Positions 21,721 through 29,285 of a stretch of DNA of 32,076 bases are shown piece by piece. Origin of the DNA: an uncultured Myxococcales bacterium (GTDB lineage: Bacteria > Myxococcota_A > UBA9042 > DTJE01); assembly GCA_903847405.1 (NCBI GenBank), contig CAINDP010000128.1:1-32076 (forward strand), given 5' to 3'. The notes under the pieces are model-generated. The model saw only the letters and a program-made list of their open reading frames with translations. It had not been told where the DNA came from and ran no database searches. The translations under genes and the position numbers were made by a program. How positions within the stretch are numbered: the first letter of the stretch is position 1; the number at the start of each line of letters is the position of its first letter.

Positions 21721-24300
21721 ATGCGATGTGCGATGCGAGGAATCGGAGCGACGACTGCGGTGCTGGCGGCCCTGACGGCCCTGGCGTCCTGTGGGGGGGA
21801 TGCGCCGGCGACGCAGCCCTATCCGCCCACGCGCCTGAAGACGGACTACCAGTACCTGAAGGACGGCTACGGCCGCTATGTGACGCTGCACGGCGTCAAC
21901 CTGTCGGCGTCGGCCAAGCTGCCCGCGAAGGTCGGTGACGACGTGATCTTCGGGGTGGACGGGGTCAGCCCGAAGGTCCACCTGCCGTTGCTGCAGGGCA
22001 CGCCGTCGTACCTGGGCAAGCCGTTCCCGGGCTATGCGGTCACGCTGGCCGAAATCGCCCCCTTCGCGGACGCCGAGATGAAGAAGCTGCGCGACGCGGG
22101 CTTCAACAGCATCCGCCTGATGATCAACTGGGAGGGGGCCGAGCCCTCGGGCCGCGGCGTGTACGACATGGACTACATCCGGTCCATCCGCACGGTGGTC
22201 CAGGCCGCGAACAAGGTCGGCGTGTACGTGCTGATGGACATGCACCAGGACATGTTCAGCCGGTTCCTGGCCACGAACTACAACGAGCACCCCGATGCGA
22301 CCGACGACATCGGGAAGTTCCTGGGCGCGCTGTTCCCGCCCTACACCGACGTCGTCCGTGGCGAGGGCGCGCCCCGGTGGGTCGTCCAGGCCTGCCTGCC
22401 GGAAAAGGACATCGACTCGCCGCACTGGGCCCAGCCGCGCCTGCTGGCGAACATGGACCTGCCGGCGCTGTGCGACGTGCTGGACGTGTATCGCCTGATC
22501 ACGGGGAAGGACCTGCTGGACGGCCTGGCCGGCGAGGTGGTCCGGGGGACCTGCGTGGATCCCGTGGGCCAGAAGGACGCGTTCTGCGAAACGATCGCGT
22601 CCTACTCCGAACTGCCGCCCTGCGGCACCGGTGTCACGGGCCTGTGCAACAGCCTGCCGGGCTGGGCGGCCGGCGTGACGGGCTACATCTGCGATCCGGC
22701 GCACGAGACCTGGCCCATGACCGAATCGTCCGGGATGCTGCCGTTCTTCCCCTGGGGCGCGGCCCTGGCCACGTCGCTGGAGGTGAACCGCTGCTATGCG
22801 TGCATGTTCGCGGGGGCGAAGGTGTTCCCGTCCCAGACCGCCCCGGTGTGCGACGACGATCCCTGCGACGGCGCCACTCCGCCCGCCGAGTGCGCCGATC
22901 CCTGCCGCCCGCCCCGGACGCCGACGCCCGTCGCGTCCTGCCCGGCGGAAAAGGTGAAACAGGTCCAGGTGCAGGCCTATGTGCAGGACGCCTATGCGCG
23001 CATGTGGCAGCAGGTCACGTGCCAGGTGAAGGACCTTCCCAACGTGGCCGGCTACGACATCATGAACGAGCCGTCCAGCGCCATGTACTACCTGATCGCC
23101 GCGTCGGTGTTCGCGTCCACGGGCCTGACGGACGAGGCGCGCAGCGTGCTGGTCAGCCTGCTGGGCAAGGACGAGGGGACGCTGTTCCACAAGGTCCTGA
23201 CCGGGCTGCGCCTGTTCCCGCCGATCCCGTCGAAGGTGCTGGCCGACGGGGTGACCCCGAACCCCGACTACGACGCGGGAAAGGCGGCGGTGCTGGCCGA
23301 GTGGGGCCTGGACAAGGTGGACTTCCTGGGCGCGGTGGGCCTGCTCAGCGGCTTCGACTGGAACTTCATGCGCCCCTTCCACGAAAAGACCGGGCAGGCG
23401 ATCCAGGCCGTGGATCCGGAAGCGGTCCTGTACCTGGAAGGCGCGATGGGCGGCACGGGCTTCTCGCTGTCGGGGACGGCCTCCCTGACGCGGCCCGAGG
23501 GGTTGAAGGAAATCGTGTATGCGCCGCACTTCTACCCGGACATCATGCCCTGGCTGTCCTTCGGCTTTCGGCCGCGATGCTACGAAAAGGACGAGGTGCG
23601 CTGGCGCGACTACACCGACAACCTGAAGGCCAACATGTCCACGGCGTCCTGGTCCCTGGGCCACGCCCCCGTCGTGTTCGGCGAGTTCGGGGTGTGGTTC
23701 AACTTCTGCGGGTACGAGGACGATCCCGACCAGCGCGCACTGGGCCTGTCGTTTTCGCACCAGTTCCTGGACAGCATGTACGAAGGCTTCGAGTCGCTGG
23801 GCCTGTCGCGGATGCAGTGGTCCTATGCGCCGGACACGGACGCGGAGTACGGCGAGTGGTACGACCACGAGGACTTCAGCATCCAGGGGCCGGACCGGAA
23901 ATGGCGCGGCGAGCAGGCCTGGTCGCGGCCCTACGCCCGGGCACTGGCCGGCAAGCCCGTCGCGACGCACTTCTGGTCGCGGTTCCACGACTATGATCCG
24001 CAGCACCACAGCGGGGTCGTGGACCCGGAACGCGAGTTCGTCGTGACCTACGAGCGCAAGGAAACGGGCGCGCCGACCGAAATCGTCGTGCCGGACGCGC
24101 AGTATGGCGACGGGTTCTTCGTGTGGCTTTCCGACGGCCGGGCGGCCTTCGATCCCGAAAGCCGCGTCCTGTACCACTACCCCGAGGCGGAGGCGCCCGG
24201 GACGGTGCACTCGGTCCGGCTGCTGCCGCCCCTGGAGGGGAACCCCCCGACCGGCTGGCAGTACTTCTTCCACGGCACCCAGGTGATCGCGGGCGATTGA
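21721..24300 (+). CDS. Endoglycoceramidase-like GH5 glycosidase, lipoprotein with Cys-rich insertion
   Basis: This 859-residue lipoprotein (lipobox LASC) is related to endoglycoceramidases, GH5 enzymes that cut the bond between oligosaccharide and ceramide. YVTLHGVNLSASAKLP, RLMINWEGAEPSGRGVYD and VLMDMHQDMFSR match the barrel. The acid/base is E450 in GYDIMNEP and the nucleophile is E655 in VFGEFGVWF, with YAPHFYPD between. The C-terminal part, from RPYARALAGKPVATHFW, resembles the beta-sandwich domain of endoglycoceramidases. It is far longer than the roughly 490 residues of the Rhodococcus enzyme. A Cys-rich insertion (about 240-415, more than a dozen Cys) precedes the acid/base, and a further stretch lies between the two catalytic Glu. 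GTGAGGAG precedes the ATG at 21721. Another GH5 specificity, such as a steryl glucosidase, is possible. Confidence 0.75.
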   Translation: MRCAMRGIGATTAVLAALTALASCGGDAPATQPYPPTRLKTDYQYLKDGYGRYVTLHGVNLSASAKLPAKVGDDVIFGVDGVSPKVHLPLLQGTPSYLGKPFPGYAVTLAEIAPFADAEMKKLRDAGFNSIRLMINWEGAEPSGRGVYDMDYIRSIRTVVQAANKVGVYVLMDMHQDMFSRFLATNYNEHPDATDDIGKFLGALFPPYTDVVRGEGAPRWVVQACLPEKDIDSPHWAQPRLLANMDLPALCDVLDVYRLITGKDLLDGLAGEVVRGTCVDPVGQKDAFCETIASYSELPPCGTGVTGLCNSLPGWAAGVTGYICDPAHETWPMTESSGMLPFFPWGAALATSLEVNRCYACMFAGAKVFPSQTAPVCDDDPCDGATPPAECADPCRPPRTPTPVASCPAEKVKQVQVQAYVQDAYARMWQQVTCQVKDLPNVAGYDIMNEPSSAMYYLIAASVFASTGLTDEARSVLVSLLGKDEGTLFHKVLTGLRLFPPIPSKVLADGVTPNPDYDAGKAAVLAEWGLDKVDFLGAVGLLSGFDWNFMRPFHEKTGQAIQAVDPEAVLYLEGAMGGTGFSLSGTASLTRPEGLKEIVYAPHFYPDIMPWLSFGFRPRCYEKDEVRWRDYTDNLKANMSTASWSLGHAPVVFGEFGVWFNFCGYEDDPDQRALGLSFSHQFLDSMYEGFESLGLSRMQWSYAPDTDAEYGEWYDHEDFSIQGPDRKWRGEQAWSRPYARALAGKPVATHFWSRFHDYDPQHHSGVVDPEREFVVTYERKETGAPTEIVVPDAQYGDGFFVWLSDGRAAFDPESRVLYHYPEAEAPGTVHSVRLLPPLEGNPPTGWQYFFHGTQVIAGD

Positions 24301-24314
24301 CGACCGGAGGGCCC

Positions 24315-25301
24315 ATGAGCAGGCGCACGATTCTGCAGACCCTGGCGATCCTGACGGTCCTGGCGTTCCCGCCGGCGATCCTGGCCGACGAGCCGCCCGA
24401 CGACGTGGTGTCTCCCGCACCCGCAGCGCCCGCCGAGCCCTCGGCACCCGAGGCGGTCCCGGCGACTGCGGCAGTCGCGGAACCCCCGGCGACCGGCGCC
24501 CCGCGGTGGCCCGGGCCGCACCTCGGCCTGCGGACGATCGCGTCGGTGGATCTGCAGGGCGCGTACAACCCGCTGGGCATCCAGGTGATCGGGTCCATCG
24601 ACCGCCGGTGGGTCTACGACGTCGACCAGAAGCGGAACATCGAATGGTCGTTCGTGCAGGCCGGCCTGAATGCCATGGTCAGCCCGGCCATCGCGTCCGC
24701 GGGGCTCCACATGGACTGGACGCCCGCAGCCGTCCTGAACCTGCGCTTCCAGACCGACGTGATCGGCTACTACGGCGTCATGGGGGCCCTGCGGCAGTTC
24801 GACCAGCGGCCGAAGCAGTTCGACGTGGACCGCAACGCGGACAGCCTGCCGGGCCGCGACCGGTCGGGCCTCGCCTTCCGGGTGATGCTGCAGCCCACCG
24901 TGGCGCTGCAGGTCAGCAAGGTCATTGTCCGCAACCAGTGCAACCTGTCGCTGTACCGCTTCGTGGGCTCGGGGAACTTCTTCTACGACTACGAAAACGA
25001 CACGCTGATGGCCCCGACCGAACTGCTGGTGTTCAACCAGACCTTCGTGCTGATCGAAACGTGGAAGGCAAAGCGGGATGCCCTTCTGTACGTGGGGGCC
25101 CTGTACGACGTCACCTACGCGGCCCGGACCGAGGTCCGCCGGCAGCGCGTCGGTGGGATCGTCCTGCTGCAGCCGAAGGACCCCTGGGGGCCGCTGGACC
25201 GCCTGCGCATCTACGTGATGGGAGGCTGGATCTTCGAGGACCAGAACCGCCGCAACGAGCCCTTCGTCGCCGGCGGCATCGGCACGGATTTCGACCTCTA
25301 G
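24315..25301 (+). CDS. Unrecognised exported protein, probable outer-membrane barrel
   Basis: I do not recognise this 328-residue protein. It has a signal peptide (about 1-24, ending AILADE) and then a Pro/Ala-rich linker to about residue 65. The rest has alternating hydrophobic and polar residues with many Tyr, Trp and Phe, consistent with membrane beta-strands (for example LLYVGALYDVTYAARTEV and RLRIYVMGGWIFED), and it ends with a short strand, GGIGTDFDL. The start follows CGGAGGGCCC, 14 bases after the endoglycoceramidase-like stop, so it is probably the last gene of the operon. A role in lipid or glycan transport is suggested by context only. Confidence 0.6.
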   Translation: MSRRTILQTLAILTVLAFPPAILADEPPDDVVSPAPAAPAEPSAPEAVPATAAVAEPPATGAPRWPGPHLGLRTIASVDLQGAYNPLGIQVIGSIDRRWVYDVDQKRNIEWSFVQAGLNAMVSPAIASAGLHMDWTPAAVLNLRFQTDVIGYYGVMGALRQFDQRPKQFDVDRNADSLPGRDRSGLAFRVMLQPTVALQVSKVIVRNQCNLSLYRFVGSGNFFYDYENDTLMAPTELLVFNQTFVLIETWKAKRDALLYVGALYDVTYAARTEVRRQRVGGIVLLQPKDPWGPLDRLRIYVMGGWIFEDQNRRNEPFVAGGIGTDFDL

Positions 25302-25311
25302 GCCCGGTTCA

Positions 25312-25340
25312 TCGACATTTACAGTCCGGATGGCTAGAGT
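25312..25340 (+). promoter_or_regulatory. Putative sigma-70-type promoter of the hybrid kinase
   Basis: TCGACA (25312-25317) and TAGAGT (25335-25340) are separated by 17 bases. The pair lies in the 94-base gap after the ten-gene operon and separates the kinase from it. Transcription would start near 25347, about 49 bases before the ATG. Confidence 0.5.
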
Positions 25341-25395
25341 GTCCAAGGTGCGATTCTGACGTCCCAAACGGGATCCGGATGGCCTGGAGGCGGCG

Positions 25396-27534
25396 ATGGG
25401 CAGCCCCTTGGAAGTGGACCCTTCTGCCTGCCCGGCCGGGGCGTCCTGCTTCCATGAACTGGTGGCCCGCCTGTCGGCGCAGTTCTGCTCGATGACGGCC
25501 CTCGAAACGGATGCCGGCGTCCAGGACGCCCTGGCGCAGGTCGGCGAGTTCACCGGGGCGGACCGGGCCTACCTCTTCCTCTATTCGCCGGATCGCAGGC
25601 GGATGAGCAACAGCCACGAGTGGTGCGCCCCGGGGATCGCCTCCCACATCGATCGGCTGCAGGACATCGATCGGCGCCAGGTCTTTCCGTGGCTGAACGT
25701 GCTGCTGGATCGGGGCGAGCCCATCCACATCCCCCGCGTGGCCGACCTTCCCCCGGGGGCCGAGGCGGAGCGGCGGGAGTTCCAGGCCGAGTCCATCCAG
25801 TCCCTTCTGCTGGTGCCGATCCGGGATCGCGAAATCGACGTGGGATTCCTGGGGTTCGACTCGGTGCGCCAGGAGCGGCAGTGGCCCGCGGATGCCGTGG
25901 CCCTGCTGCAGGTCCTGGGGAACGGGCTCGCCGGGTCCCTGGGGCGTTCGCGCGTCGAAAGGGCCCTGGTCGACAGCGAGGATCGCTTCCGGACGCTGGT
26001 CGAAAGCACCAGCGACTGGATCTGGGAGGTGGACGAGAACCTTTGCTTTTCGTACGCGAATCCCGCGGTGACGCTCCTGCTGGGCTACCGTCCGGAGCAG
26101 GTTCTGGGGCGGACGCCCCTGGATTTCATGCCCCCGGAGGAGGCGGTTCAAGTCCGGGAAGCCCTGGCCCTTCTGTGGCGGGACCGCCGGCCGATCGTCC
26201 GCCTGGAGAACTGGAACCTGACGGCCGACGGGCACCGGGTGCTGCTGGAAACCAGCGGCGTGCCCGTGTTCGATCGGGACGGGCGGTTCCGGGGGTACCA
26301 GGGAATCGACCGGGACGTGACGGGCCGGCACCAGGCCGAAATGGACCAGAAGCGCCTGGAAACCAGCCTCCAGCACGCCCAGAAGCTGCAGAGCCTGGGC
26401 GTCCTGGTCGGAGGAATCGCCCACGACTTCAACAACCTGCTGACGGGCATCCTGGGCAGCGCCAGCCTGGCCCTCCTGGACATGCCGGGGGACAGCGGCG
26501 CAGGCCGCCATTTGCACCGGATCCAGGCGGCGGCCCGGCAGGCCAGCGACCTCACCAACCAGATGCTCGCCTACGCCGGAAAGGGGCGGACCCAGACCGA
26601 GCCGGCCCACCTGGACGCGATCGTCGCCAGCGTCACCCACCTGCTCCAGGCGACCATCCCGAAACGGATACGCCTGGACGTGGAGGCCCAGCCGGGGCTG
26701 CCCCCGCTGGAGGTCGACGTCTCGCAGATCCGCCAGTTGCTGATGAACCTGGTGCTCAACGCGGCCGAGGCCATCGGGGACCGGGAAGGGCACATCCGGA
26801 TCGTGCTGTCGGCCCTGGCGGCGGGTGCTCCCCCGCCCCGGGGGGAGGTCTTCGGCCTCCTGCGGGACGATCGGCCGCAGGTCGCGCTGACCGTGGAGGA
26901 CTCGGGGTGCGGGATGCCCCCGGAACTCGTGACCCGGGTCTTCGATCCGTTCTTTTCCACCAAGTTCCAGGGCCGGGGGCTGGGACTGGCCGTGGTCCTG
27001 GGCGTCGCGAAGGCGCACGACGCCCTGGTGGCCGTGCTTTCGCAGGTCGGACAGGGGACGGTGTTCGAGGTGCGGTTCCCCGTGGCCCCCGGTGCGGTTG
27101 ACCGGGCCGACACCCGGGCGCGTCCGCCCGAGCCGGCCCTGCCGCCGCAGGCCTGGGGGGCCATCCTCCTGGTCGACGACGAACCCTTCATCCGGGATGT
27201 GGCCCGGTTGATCCTCGAGCGGGGCGGCTGGAAGGTCGTGGTCGCCGCCGACGGGGCCGCCGGGCTGGAACTCTTCGCGCGGGCGCCCGACACCTTCCGG
27301 CTGGTGATCATGGACCTCATGATGCCCGGCATGGACGGGCGCGAGGCGGCCTCCCGGATCCGGGGGGTTCGTCCCGGAGTCCCGCTGATCCTGTCCAGCG
27401 GATACCAGGATGACACGGTCCACCACCCGGACCTGGGGAGCGGACCCCTGGCGTTCGTCCAGAAGCCCTACACGGTCGAGCGGCTGCTGGCGGTCGTCGC
27501 GGACCTGGTTTCACAGGTCGTTTCCGGCGGGTAG
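25396..27534 (+). CDS. Hybrid sensor histidine kinase (GAF, PAS, HisKA, HATPase, REC)
   Basis: This 712-residue soluble kinase has a GAF domain at about 25-185, a PAS domain at about 190-312 (ESTSDWIWEVDENLCFSYAN), a phosphoacceptor H343 in GGIAHDFNNLLTG, and an ATPase domain with LMNLVLNAAEAIGD, EDSGCGMP and GRGLGLAVV. At the end is a receiver domain (about 590-705) with D640 in IMDLMMPGMDG and the conserved Lys in VQKPY. It has no membrane helix, so it senses a cytoplasmic signal. The internal receiver implies a phosphorelay or feedback control; no separate phosphotransfer protein is next to it. TGGAGG stands before the ATG. It follows the sphingolipid operon but has its own promoter, so a functional link is unproven. 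Confidence 0.9.
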   Translation: MGSPLEVDPSACPAGASCFHELVARLSAQFCSMTALETDAGVQDALAQVGEFTGADRAYLFLYSPDRRRMSNSHEWCAPGIASHIDRLQDIDRRQVFPWLNVLLDRGEPIHIPRVADLPPGAEAERREFQAESIQSLLLVPIRDREIDVGFLGFDSVRQERQWPADAVALLQVLGNGLAGSLGRSRVERALVDSEDRFRTLVESTSDWIWEVDENLCFSYANPAVTLLLGYRPEQVLGRTPLDFMPPEEAVQVREALALLWRDRRPIVRLENWNLTADGHRVLLETSGVPVFDRDGRFRGYQGIDRDVTGRHQAEMDQKRLETSLQHAQKLQSLGVLVGGIAHDFNNLLTGILGSASLALLDMPGDSGAGRHLHRIQAAARQASDLTNQMLAYAGKGRTQTEPAHLDAIVASVTHLLQATIPKRIRLDVEAQPGLPPLEVDVSQIRQLLMNLVLNAAEAIGDREGHIRIVLSALAAGAPPPRGEVFGLLRDDRPQVALTVEDSGCGMPPELVTRVFDPFFSTKFQGRGLGLAVVLGVAKAHDALVAVLSQVGQGTVFEVRFPVAPGAVDRADTRARPPEPALPPQAWGAILLVDDEPFIRDVARLILERGGWKVVVAADGAAGLELFARAPDTFRLVIMDLMMPGMDGREAASRIRGVRPGVPLILSSGYQDDTVHHPDLGSGPLAFVQKPYTVERLLAVVADLVSQVVSGG

Positions 27535-27548
27535 GCGGCACGCCGGAA
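27522..27548 (+). terminator. Hairpin at the end of the hybrid kinase gene
   Basis: TTCCGGCG (27522-27529) and CGCCGGAA (27541-27548) form a perfect eight-base-pair stem with an eleven-base loop that includes the stop codon. No T-run follows, so it is at best an imperfect terminator or a 3' end stabiliser. Confidence 0.35.
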
Positions 27549-27607
27549 CCGTCACCGCGGGAAACGTGTGCTAGCATGCGCGACCCAGGCCATCCGGAGG
27601 ATTGCCC

Positions 27608-28510
27608 ATGTCCCAGCAGCGTTTCATCGGCTTTTCCGAGAGCGGCCTTCTCAACGCCCTCGTCCACTACCTGACCCGGGACCTCAAGCGGACCCGCAAG
27701 TTCCTGCGCTGCCTGGACTTCCGGAGCGCCGCGGCGAACCGGGTCGTCGCCGACCTCGCGAAGGACCTGACGGAATGCACGTTCTTCGTCGAGCCCGGGC
27801 TGGGCGAATTCGGCATCCCCGACGTGGTGATCGTCGCCCGGGCGGGCGAGGCCGAGCGCCGACTGGTGTTCTTCGTCGAGATGAAGGCCAAGTCCTACGT
27901 GGATTCGGCCGCTTCGAACCGGAAGGGCTTCAAGGGGCGGAACTTCGGCAGTTTCGTCAACGGCCAGTTGTCCATGCGGTATCGCTTTGCCCGGACCGTG
28001 GCGCGATGGGACGCGAACGCGACGGCGGGCCTGGTGGAACCGGCCGAGGTCGCGACGGCGGCGGCGCAGTGCCTGGCCGATGATTTCGGCCGCAGCCGGC
28101 ACCTTCGCAAGCCCGAGGTCCTGGCGGGGATCGTGTTCGCGATGCGTCCGGACACCCGGGAGCCCGAGGCCGGTTTCCTGGACCGCGTGTTCTACGCGGC
28201 CGTGACCGAGGATCGGGCGAACCCCTTCAAGGCTCCCGACACCGAGGCCAACCGGGACCTCTGGCCGTGCTACCCGGCCGGCGCCGTCGGCGACCCGTTC
28301 GCGGCGGACGCCTGGGCCCGGACCGGCTGGTGCGGATGGCCGGACATCGAAACGGCCCTGGAGGGCCTGCGCGGCGATCAGGAATACAAGCTGGCCCTCC
28401 CGCTGTCCCTGGACCCGGTCCGGGCGAAGGCCCGGCGCGGGGCGGCCGGCCAGGAAACGGTCAAGGGCGGCGCGACTCCTCCTCGGGGGGGACGGGGCCG
28501 CGTCGAATAA
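27608..28510 (+). CDS. Hypothetical protein with PD-(D/E)XK nuclease-like motif
   Basis: I do not recognise a named family for this 300-residue cytoplasmic protein. Residues 62-93 show the spacing of a PD-(D/E)XK nuclease core: E62, then P71-D72 in FGIPDVVIV, then a strand ending in E91 and K93 (LVFFVEMKAK). The metal-binding Asp, Glu and Lys would be these. The rest has no clear domain, and the last 25 residues are Lys/Gly/Arg-rich. CCGGAGG lies seven bases before the ATG at 27608; a TTG two codons upstream is too close to it. A promoter-like CTAGCAT lies at about 27571-27577. It has no methyltransferase next to it. DNA repair, phage defence or an RM-like role are all possible. Confidence 0.55.
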   Translation: MSQQRFIGFSESGLLNALVHYLTRDLKRTRKFLRCLDFRSAAANRVVADLAKDLTECTFFVEPGLGEFGIPDVVIVARAGEAERRLVFFVEMKAKSYVDSAASNRKGFKGRNFGSFVNGQLSMRYRFARTVARWDANATAGLVEPAEVATAAAQCLADDFGRSRHLRKPEVLAGIVFAMRPDTREPEAGFLDRVFYAAVTEDRANPFKAPDTEANRDLWPCYPAGAVGDPFAADAWARTGWCGWPDIETALEGLRGDQEYKLALPLSLDPVRAKARRGAAGQETVKGGATPPRGGRGRVE

Positions 28511-28561
28511 GGCTGCGCGGATCGGCGTCGAATACCCCGGCTGACAGGCACGGGGTCCGGT

Positions 28562-29269
28562 ATGAAGAATTCCTTCCTCCTCGCGACCTTCCTCGGGATG
28601 GCCGTCCTGCTGATCGTTCCGGCGCGCGCCGGGGCCTATCCCCGGTACCGGGACCGCCGGACGCCCGGCTACCCACCCGCCTACGTCGCGCCCCCGCCTC
28701 GGGCGCAACCTCAAGCCAGGTACGCCCCCTACGACGAAGGGTCCGCGTCGCGGACCGTGGACACGGGTATCCACGGATACGTGGGGATCGGCGGGGTGGC
28801 CGGCTGGGTCGGCGGGGACACCGGGGCCCGCACCTTCGGCGGCAGCATGGCCGGGGGTTTCGACCTGTTCGGCGGCGTCGAACTGGGGCGGTGGGTCGCC
28901 CTGGAACTGGACTGGCGCTACCTGGCGTTGCGGGACGACGCATACGTGCGGACGTCCCTGAACCAGGTGACGGCCGGGGCGAAGGTCTTCCTGCTGCCCG
29001 ACGGGTGGCGGGTCCGGCCCTACGCGGCGATCGGCCTGGGGCTGGCGGTCCTGTCGCCCCTGGCCACCGATCGCCCGCGGCCGGTGGGTCCCAGCCTGGA
29101 TCTGGGTGTCGGCGTGGACGTCCCCCTGGCCAGCCACTTCGCCATCGGGGCGAAGATGTCCTGGCGCCCGATGTTCCTGGATGCGTCCGACCTGGGGGCC
29201 CCGCGGGGTGCCGGGCGGACCGACCTCCACGACCTGTCGCTGTCGTTGCGGGTGCAGGTGACGTTCTGA
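28562..29269 (+). CDS. Small outer-membrane beta-barrel protein
   Basis: This 235-residue protein has a signal peptide (about 1-25, ending ARAGA), a Pro/Tyr/Arg-rich linker to about residue 60, and then eight or so amphipathic strands ending in SLSLRVQVTF. The terminal Phe is the recognition signal of the BAM machinery. This pattern matches OmpX/OmpA-type small barrels (for example GGVAGWVGGDTG and LGRWVALELDWRYLAL). Function is unknown; candidates are envelope stability or adhesion. The Shine-Dalgarno sequence is weak. It ends 16 bases from the convergent ceramidase-family gene. Confidence 0.75.
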   Translation: MKNSFLLATFLGMAVLLIVPARAGAYPRYRDRRTPGYPPAYVAPPPRAQPQARYAPYDEGSASRTVDTGIHGYVGIGGVAGWVGGDTGARTFGGSMAGGFDLFGGVELGRWVALELDWRYLALRDDAYVRTSLNQVTAGAKVFLLPDGWRVRPYAAIGLGLAVLSPLATDRPRPVGPSLDLGVGVDVPLASHFAIGAKMSWRPMFLDASDLGAPRGAGRTDLHDLSLSLRVQVTF

Positions 29270-29285
29270 GGCCACGACGGCGGCG

